Positions 58,515 through 64,000 of a DNA stretch of 64,000 nt are shown here, piece after piece; position 1 is the first letter of the stretch, and the number at the start of each line of letters is the position of its first letter. The notes beneath the pieces are model-generated. The model had not been told where the DNA came from, searched no databases, and saw nothing but the letters and a program-made list of their open reading frames with translations. Origin of the DNA: an uncultured Vampirovibrio sp. (lineage in GTDB: Bacteria; Cyanobacteriota; Vampirovibrionia; Gastranaerophilales; Gastranaerophilaceae); the NCBI GenBank assembly GCA_910577635.1, contig CAJTNR010000001.1:1-64000 (forward strand), read 5' to 3'. The position numbers and the translations under genes were made by a program.

Positions 58515-59798
58515 TTGGAAATTATTACAAGATTAAGCGGTTTAGTTGGAATTATAATAATACTTTTTATTTGTTATTTAATGTCTAACAACAAAAAGAA
58601 AATTAACTTAAAAACAGTAGGGGTGGGTTTGATTCTTCAATTTGCACTTGCTGTTTTTGTGCTAAAAGTGCCTTTAGGGAAAGTGATTATTAATTTTTTG
58701 GCTGATTGCATAAGAAAAATTCTTACTTTTTCTAATGCCGGAGCTGATTTTGTCTTCGGTTTTTTGTCAAGTTCACCTGATAAGCTTGATACTTTGTTTT
58801 TTGATGGCGCTTCTTTTTTGTTTGCGGTAAAGTTAATTGCTACAATAATTTTTATCCTGACTATCGTTAATATTCTTTATTACTTTGGAATAATGCAAAA
58901 AGTTGTGGCTTTTTTTGCAAAAATCATGTATAAGCTAATGGATGTATCAGGAGCGGAAGCTTTATCTAATGTTGCAAGTGCTTTTGTAGGTCAAGTTGAA
59001 GCACAAATTATGATTAGACCATATCTTTCAGGTGCTACAAAGTCAGAACTTTTAGCTTCAATGACAGGTTCAATGGCTTGTATTGCAGGCGGCGTTATGG
59101 CTTTATACATTGCAATGGGCGTTGCTCCAGAGTTTTTGCTTGCCGCTTCAATAATGGCAGCGCCAGGCGCTTTGGTTGTATCCAAGATTGTGTACCCTGA
59201 GGTTGAGGTTTCACAAACGAAAGAAAAAGTTAAGGTCAACATTGAGCGAACCCACGTTAATTTGATTGATTCAATTGCAGCTTCAGCATCTGATGGTATG
59301 AAAGTGTCATTAAATGTTATAGCTATGCTTATAGCGCTTTTGTCTTTAATTGCTCTTGGAGATTTTATCTTAGGAAAAGTTGGTCTATTTTTATACAACA
59401 GTTGTCATATTCACTTAAGTTTTCTTGATTTGACAAATTTGAGTATTAAATCTATTCTTGGATTATTTTTCTCCTTTTTTGCCCTTATTATTGGCACCCC
59501 CTTGCCTGATGTTATGAATGTCGGTGCTTTAATGGGAGAAAAGCTTGTTTTGAATGAGTTTATTGCATACACTGATTTAATAGCATTAAAAGATGTTTTA
59601 TCGCAAAAAGCTGTTATAATATCAAGTTTTGCACTTTGCGGATTTGCTAATTTTGGCTCTATTGCTGTTCAAATTGGAGGAATTGGTGAACTTGCACCTA
59701 CTCGAAGGAAAGATTTAGCTAAACTTGGCATCCGCGCTCTTATCTGCGGTACTTTAGCAAGTTATATTTCAGCAGCCATGGCAGGGATTTTGCTATAG
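58515..59798 (+). CDS. NupC-type concentrative nucleoside transporter
   Basis: A 427-residue inner-membrane symporter of the CNT family with about ten TM segments. Typical elements are ALAVFVLKVPLGKVIIN, SNVASAFVGQVEAQIMIRPYL (helix hairpin and substrate motif), MTGSMACIAGGVMALY and ALCGFANFGSIAVQIGGIGELAPTRR (second substrate hairpin). It imports nucleosides with Na+ or H+. The start is a TTG at 58515 with AGGGAAG upstream, 10 nt after the TolC gene. The end overlaps the next short gene by one base. Confidence 0.94.
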   Translation: MEIITRLSGLVGIIIILFICYLMSNNKKKINLKTVGVGLILQFALAVFVLKVPLGKVIINFLADCIRKILTFSNAGADFVFGFLSSSPDKLDTLFFDGASFLFAVKLIATIIFILTIVNILYYFGIMQKVVAFFAKIMYKLMDVSGAEALSNVASAFVGQVEAQIMIRPYLSGATKSELLASMTGSMACIAGGVMALYIAMGVAPEFLLAASIMAAPGALVVSKIVYPEVEVSQTKEKVKVNIERTHVNLIDSIAASASDGMKVSLNVIAMLIALLSLIALGDFILGKVGLFLYNSCHIHLSFLDLTNLSIKSILGLFFSFFALIIGTPLPDVMNVGALMGEKLVLNEFIAYTDLIALKDVLSQKAVIISSFALCGFANFGSIAVQIGGIGELAPTRRKDLAKLGIRALICGTLASYISAAMAGILL

Positions 59799-59968
59799 TG
59801 AATAAAATAATATCAAAAATTATTACTATTAAAGCTGATTGTTTGCCTCCTAAAGTTAGTTTTATAGAAAATGCTATTAAAGATAAGGGCTTTAACCCAA
59901 TCAGGTGGGCAATAGTTGAAGTTGATAAAAATATTCTTACTATATCAGTTAGCGGATATGAAATATAA
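59798..59968 (+). CDS. Small 56-residue hypothetical protein coupled to nupC
   Basis: A 56-codon gene starting with GTG whose first base is the last base of the nupC stop (TAGTG), so translation is probably coupled. The product starts MNKIISKIITIKADCLPPK and ends LTISVSGYEI; it looks like a small soluble beta-alpha-beta unit with one Cys. It ends just before a strong terminator, so it is the last gene of the TolC-nupC unit. No family recognised. Confidence 0.6.
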   Translation: MNKIISKIITIKADCLPPKVSFIENAIKDKGFNPIRWAIVEVDKNILTISVSGYEI

Positions 59969-59975
59969 ATATTAA

Positions 59976-60001
59976 AAAAGCGGTGGATATCCACCGCTTT
60001 T
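59976..60001. terminator. Bidirectional terminator between nupC unit and tpsB
   Basis: An 11-bp stem (59976-59986 with 59991-60001), loop ATAT, with A- and T-runs on either side. It lies 8 nt after the 56-residue gene and 22 nt after the stop of the convergent tpsB gene. Confidence 0.92.
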
Positions 60002-60022
60002 AATCTTATACTGTTTAAACTG

Positions 60023-61801
60023 CTATAGAATGTTTGATGTAACCATAAAGTGAACTCTAAAGCTTGAAGCGTCATCGGGTCTGTTGATAATTGGAACACC
60101 AACATAAACGTTGCCTGATAAGTATCTTGTCATTTTAAGAATTAAACCGCCGCCGGCACTCATAACAAAGCTTGATCCTGGAAGATCATAAGAATAATCC
60201 CCAAACCAGCCCATATCACAGAATGCTGCCAGTCTAATTGAGTCGTCAATGAATCTTAGTTTTTGCGGTAGTCTATTCAAGAAAGGTACAGGTGCTCTAA
60301 GTTCAGCTGATGCTGTAACACCGTAGTCTCTTAAGAAGTAGCCTTCTTCATAACCTCTAACAGAGGAAATACCACCAATTTGAAGTTTATCTGAATACCA
60401 AACGTCTCTGTTTGTCCATTGACCATTAGCCGTGAATATTCCCATCATCCTCCAGGGAAGCACTTGCAGTCTTGCAATTGAAGCTTGCAGTTTGAACATA
60501 TTATTTGTTGGAGTTTTCTTTGATGAATATCCAAAGGTGTCATTGGAAGCGCCAAAAATATCTATACCTTTGGCAATGCCGACATTAGCAAACCATTTAC
60601 CATATACATCATCTTTAACATTGGTTAAATTGGCTTTGATTGCTCTTGTTCTGTATCCGTAAAGGTCGTAGCCCATTAAAGTAGTATTAGTGTTTCTCAT
60701 ATCAAATGCGATATCACCATACAATTTGTAGTTTTCGGTTTTAACTAATCTTCTTGATAAATCTACATAAAAACTGTGTGATTTACCTTTAACATCTAAA
60801 TCTTTAAGGACGCCTTTATCAAGTTTTGTTCCTGAATAAGAATAACCCAGGTTTAATTTGGTTTCGTGTCTTCCAATCGGAACTGAATAGAAAATACCTT
60901 GACCAATTGAGCTTCTTGCAATAGAGGTTGTTGATAAGATTTGATCACCAAATCCTGTCAAGTTGTTCATGCCGGCAAAAATTACAAAACGATTCAACCC
61001 GACAGAGCCTCTGCCTTGGTTATCAAAACGAAAATCGAAGTCGATTGGGAATCTATCTTTAACATTCAATGTTAAATCTGTATATTGTTCTGAATCTTCA
61101 TTATCTTGCAGGGCAACTGCGCCTTTAATGTAGTCTTTTGCATTAATTTCACGAAGAGACTCTTGAATATCGGCAACATTTAAAACTTTATCTTCTTCAA
61201 TATTCTTGTCTTTTAAGAAGGTCGCATTTAAGTATTTTTTTCTAGCCCACTTATTGCCTTCAATTTTAATGTTTCCGTATTTACCTTCTAAAACAACAAT
61301 TTCAACGTTTCCATCTTCTACTTTTTGCGGCGGCAAATAAGCGGTTGTTGAAATATAACCATTCTTTTGGTAATACTCTGTAATTGAGTTTGCCATACCG
61401 ATAAGATCGTTAATTGTAACTTCTTCACCAACTTTCTGGCAGACAAGATTCATTAACTGTTCTTCTGTATATTCGGTGTTGCCTGTAATGTGGATAGAAT
61501 TAAGAATAAAACTTACTTCCTTATTGGGAAGGGTTTTCATTTTATCCTTCATTTCTTTGTTCATTTCGATTTTTTCATCGATGTGTTCTTCTTCTTTGTC
61601 GTTTCTAATTCTTTGCTCATAATCTTTAATTTGTCTTAAATTGGTTTGGTCGATAACACCGGCATCAAAGTTACCAATGCCGTTGGGGATTACGCCTGTA
61701 CCTGCCTCAGGGCCGGCATACGCAAGCGGGGCACTTACGAATAGACAAATTGCAAGTGTAATTGAGCTTAATTTTACCTTACTAAAATTATTTTTAAGCA
61801 C
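60023..61801 (-). CDS. TpsB-type two-partner secretion transporter (ShlB/FhaC family)
   Basis: A 592-residue outer-membrane protein of the two-partner secretion system. An N-terminal signal peptide of about 29 residues (ending PLAYA-G) is followed by a charged linker with several Lys/Glu runs. POTRA domains occupy about 93-245: EVSFILNSIHITGNTEYTEEQL (POTRA-2 type), then NGNVEIVVLEGKYGNIKIEGN. The C-terminal 330 residues form the 16-strand beta-barrel, ending in FRVHFMVTSNIL. It exports the adjacent TpsA protein. The start is a GTG with AAGGA far upstream. Confidence 0.94.
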   Translation of the reverse strand: MLKNNFSKVKLSSITLAICLFVSAPLAYAGPEAGTGVIPNGIGNFDAGVIDQTNLRQIKDYEQRIRNDKEEEHIDEKIEMNKEMKDKMKTLPNKEVSFILNSIHITGNTEYTEEQLMNLVCQKVGEEVTINDLIGMANSITEYYQKNGYISTTAYLPPQKVEDGNVEIVVLEGKYGNIKIEGNKWARKKYLNATFLKDKNIEEDKVLNVADIQESLREINAKDYIKGAVALQDNEDSEQYTDLTLNVKDRFPIDFDFRFDNQGRGSVGLNRFVIFAGMNNLTGFGDQILSTTSIARSSIGQGIFYSVPIGRHETKLNLGYSYSGTKLDKGVLKDLDVKGKSHSFYVDLSRRLVKTENYKLYGDIAFDMRNTNTTLMGYDLYGYRTRAIKANLTNVKDDVYGKWFANVGIAKGIDIFGASNDTFGYSSKKTPTNNMFKLQASIARLQVLPWRMMGIFTANGQWTNRDVWYSDKLQIGGISSVRGYEEGYFLRDYGVTASAELRAPVPFLNRLPQKLRFIDDSIRLAAFCDMGWFGDYSYDLPGSSFVMSAGGGLILKMTRYLSGNVYVGVPIINRPDDASSFRVHFMVTSNIL

Positions 61802-62156
61802 TTTTCTTAAATTCCTTTATCTTAAGCTGTGGAACTTTGCACTACTTTACAATTATTTAGATGTGCAATACTATATTAAACCATTATAAAATATATAACA
61901 ATAAATTATATTGATGATTTTTATATTACTATAAAAAGAATAAAAGAAAATATTTTTGATAAAATGTTAACTTTTATTAAATAAATCAAATGTACTAGAC
62001 TTTATATTTATTTTTTTGTTATTATTAATAATGCAAAAATTATGTTAATTTTTGTAAAATCATATAGCCACTTATGAAAAATTTTTAACAACATGTGGTT
62101 TTTATATTATATAAGCATATGGATTAAAAAAAATTGTTTTATGAAAGGGAACCATA
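61802..62156. other. 355-bp AT-rich divergent intergenic region between tpsB and tpsA
   Basis: No gene of useful length is seen. It presumably holds both promoters: TATATAAG (about 62110) lies upstream of the tpsA SD, and several TATA-rich hexamers lie upstream of tpsB. An inverted repeat CAAAAATTA-TGT-TAATTTTTG (62034-62054) is a candidate regulatory site. The region is among the most AT-rich in the window. Confidence 0.6.
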
Positions 62157-64000
62157 ATGAGTCAGTTTAAGAAAAAATTAACAGCATTCTCGGCTATGCT
62201 AGCCTTTTTATCTGTATCAGGCGCAGCTTCGTTTGCTTACTTCCCCGGTGAAGTCCAGGGACAAACAGGAAATGTCGGTTTTAACCAGAATGGCAATCGA
62301 TTAGATGTTAATATTAATTCCGGTGTTAATGGTGCAGTTGGTCAGGTTGACTGGAAGAACTTTTCAGTTGGAGCAGGCCAGCATGTTAACTTTGGTTTTT
62401 CAGGCACATCTCAAACGATTATTAACCGTGTTTTAGGCGGTGAAGCTTCTACAATTCTAGGTAAACTTACAAATTCATGTATGAATGGAAGCTGCGATGC
62501 TAATCCTGCTTCAAGTAAGGTAATTCTTATTAACCCTGCCGGCGTTGTATTTGGTGCTGGTTCTTTAGTCGACTTAAATTCATTTACAGTTTCAACATTT
62601 GACTTTACAGGTGCTAAAAACTTAAAAGGCATGTCAGCAAGTCAATTATCTGACTATCAAACAGGTGTATTAAACAAACTTTCACCAATTGCTGCGGTTA
62701 ATGGAGAAAATAGAAATACAGGTACAATTACTTTTGATTCTAATTATGTAGATGCTTTCAATAAAGCCGGTGTTAAATACGATCCTGGCAAAACAAGCAT
62801 TACTCTTGATGGAACTATATTCTCAGCTTTAGATGAAAACGGAAATATTCAAAACTACAATGAAAATAAATCTATTGCATTAGTATCAGATAACATTACT
62901 TATCGTGATTCAATCCTAAGAACAGGTTCTAATTTAAACTATGGCGATAAAATTTCATTTGGTAATGTAAGACTTGTTACTGCTGATGGTGTTTCCTTTA
63001 CATATTCTTCAAGCGGCTATGCAAGATCTTATGAAGCTAAAAATGATACAAAAACTGATGTAGTTAGAAAAATTGATATAGATAACTCCGGTTTAGCTGC
63101 AGGCACTCAGGCAATTCGTTCAGGTGGTGTTACAATTGAAAATAAATCAAATGCAGCAGGGTCTGATATCAAAATTGCAAATACTGTTGTAAGAGCTACA
63201 AAGCTTATTAATAACGAAAATGGCGATATCATTATCATGGGTTCAAAAAATGTTGATATAACAGGATCTGAACTGGTTACTGCTAATACTCAAAAGACAA
63301 GTGTTAATAAAGATACATTTAATCAACATGGTGGTGAAATATTTATTTCAGCAGGCAAGAATTTAAATATTAAAGATACAACTTTATCCTCTTCAGGCAG
63401 CAAAGACACTTCAGCTGCTGCAAGTGAAGACGGCGCAGTAAGCTTGTATGCTTATGACGGTGATGTTAATGTTAAAAATTCTAAGGTATTTGCCGGCGGT
63501 AAAGTTGGTGTAATTTCTACTAAGAATACTAATATTGAAAATTCAGCAATTCAAGCGAATAATAAAAAAGATAATCCAACATCTGTACACGATGTTAAAA
63601 TCGCAGGTACTAACAGTGTAACAATTAAAAATAGCGCTGTTGATGCAAGCGGTAATGTTGATATCAGATCTGCTTATACAGATACAAAGAATCTTTCAGG
63701 TAATATTAACATAATAACAACAAAAGATGCTGCAACTCATACTTTAATAAGCGCAGGTGACAAAATTTCAATTCAAGGTAAGAATACTTTAATTGACAAC
63801 TCTGCATTTAAGTATGATGAACTTCATTTCTATAATGACGGAACAAACGGATTGAACAATGTTACTCTTAAAGGCGATACTCAGTTTACCCAAAAACTTG
63901 CTAGTGGCGCTCTTTCACCTGATGTTATCTTAGAAACCAACGGTAACTTTACACTGGACGGTGCTACAGTAAGTGCTGGTGATTCTTCTTTAACGTTCAT
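62157..64000 (+). CDS. TpsA-type filamentous hemagglutinin-like exoprotein, 5' part
   Basis: The reading frame is open from the ATG at 62157 to the window end, at least 614 codons, so the protein is incomplete. Residues 1 to about 27 are a signal peptide (ending ASFA). The TPS secretion domain follows: GNVGFNQNGNRLDVNINS, VDWKNFSVGAGQHVNFGF, SQTIINRVLGGEAS and the diagnostic LINPAGVVFGAGSLVDL (the Asn-Pro-x-Gly-(I/V) block; canonical members have NPNG, here Ala replaces the Asn). From about residue 300 the sequence is repetitive beta-helix-like, rich in Asn, Thr, Ser and Val, with short Cys-poor strands. GGGA-type SD (AAAGGGAACC) precedes the ATG. It is secreted through the neighbouring TpsB and would form a cell-surface adhesin. 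Confidence 0.93.
   Translation, partial: MSQFKKKLTAFSAMLAFLSVSGAASFAYFPGEVQGQTGNVGFNQNGNRLDVNINSGVNGAVGQVDWKNFSVGAGQHVNFGFSGTSQTIINRVLGGEASTILGKLTNSCMNGSCDANPASSKVILINPAGVVFGAGSLVDLNSFTVSTFDFTGAKNLKGMSASQLSDYQTGVLNKLSPIAAVNGENRNTGTITFDSNYVDAFNKAGVKYDPGKTSITLDGTIFSALDENGNIQNYNENKSIALVSDNITYRDSILRTGSNLNYGDKISFGNVRLVTADGVSFTYSSSGYARSYEAKNDTKTDVVRKIDIDNSGLAAGTQAIRSGGVTIENKSNAAGSDIKIANTVVRATKLINNENGDIIIMGSKNVDITGSELVTANTQKTSVNKDTFNQHGGEIFISAGKNLNIKDTTLSSSGSKDTSAAASEDGAVSLYAYDGDVNVKNSKVFAGGKVGVISTKNTNIENSAIQANNKKDNPTSVHDVKIAGTNSVTIKNSAVDASGNVDIRSAYTDTKNLSGNINIITTKDAATHTLISAGDKISIQGKNTLIDNSAFKYDELHFYNDGTNGLNNVTLKGDTQFTQKLASGALSPDVILETNGNFTLDGATVSAGDSSLTF

Noticed and set aside
58991..59398. 135-codon open frame antisense to nupC
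   Set aside because: Complement of a well-conserved transporter gene, with no own SD or domain.
1..64000. CRISPR arrays, rRNA, tRNA, insertion sequences or prophage modules
   Set aside because: No regularly spaced repeats, tRNA cloverleaf, transposase, integrase or phage structural protein was seen on reading the window.

Overview
The window is AT-rich (roughly 30% GC by eye), densely coded and bacterial. Several features point to a double-membrane cell: a two-partner secretion pair (TpsB/TpsA), a TolC-type outer-membrane factor with EmrA/EmrB, Sec signal peptides, and a prepilin fragment at the left edge. A Ycf45-type ATPase with an R3H end, a family typical of cyanobacteria and plastids, together with many small proteins carrying a short N-terminal F-K/R/T-G/S/A motif, suggests a non-photosynthetic gut relative of Cyanobacteria (Vampirovibrionia/Melainabacteria, order Gastranaerophilales). 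That placement is inference. No rRNA, tRNA, CRISPR array, insertion sequence or prophage was recognised.

Layout, left to right. 1-3.6 kb: prepilin-like fragment, small XRE-type protein, tpiA, a FliA/WhiG-type sigma factor, a secreted coiled-coil protein and a ZIP metal transporter. 3.6-14.5 kb: an SDR/radical-SAM pair on the minus strand, then a tight plus-strand run csaB - hisA-hisIE fusion - hisD - DUF374 acyltransferase - ychF, a HEITH protein, the Ycf45-like ATPase and a YgjP-type metallopeptidase. 14.6-26.6 kb: a small secreted protein, pheT, an XRE regulator with twin operators, rqcH, nadD-yqeK, and the minus-strand operon proS-coaX-dut-helicase. 26.7-30.9 kb: three consecutive NuoL/NuoM/NuoN-like membrane proteins that have lost key proton-pumping residues. 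30.9-43.9 kb: ispG, a GT39-type glycosyltransferase, a phosphodiesterase, a TPR protein, gatA, yraN, a LeuA/homocitrate synthase-like enzyme, miaB and several lineage-type hypotheticals. 44-54 kb: serC, mscL with a zinc ribbon, PPi-dependent phosphofructokinase, typA, glyA, a WecA/TagO-type transferase and cysE. 54-60 kb: marR-emrA-emrB facing a TolC gene, nupC and a 56-residue coupled protein. 60-64 kb: tpsB and the 5' part of tpsA, which runs off the window.

Functionally the window mixes central metabolism (TpiA, PPi-PFK, SerC-GlyA-CysE around serine, His biosynthesis, IspG), translation and ribosome rescue (ProS, PheT, GatA, MiaB, YchF, TypA, RqcH) and envelope or surface functions (CsaB, WecA-type, GT39, DUF374, EmrAB-TolC, TPS).

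The most distinctive signals are: (1) at least nine genes without a Shine-Dalgarno sequence whose ATG sits exactly 6 nt after a -10-like hexamer, which predicts leaderless transcripts; (2) the degenerate NuoL/M/N trio; (3) a recurring N-terminal F-x-[GSA]-type motif in otherwise unrelated hypothetical proteins; (4) a HisA-HisI-HisE fusion; (5) a symmetrical bidirectional promoter between ispG and the GT39 gene.
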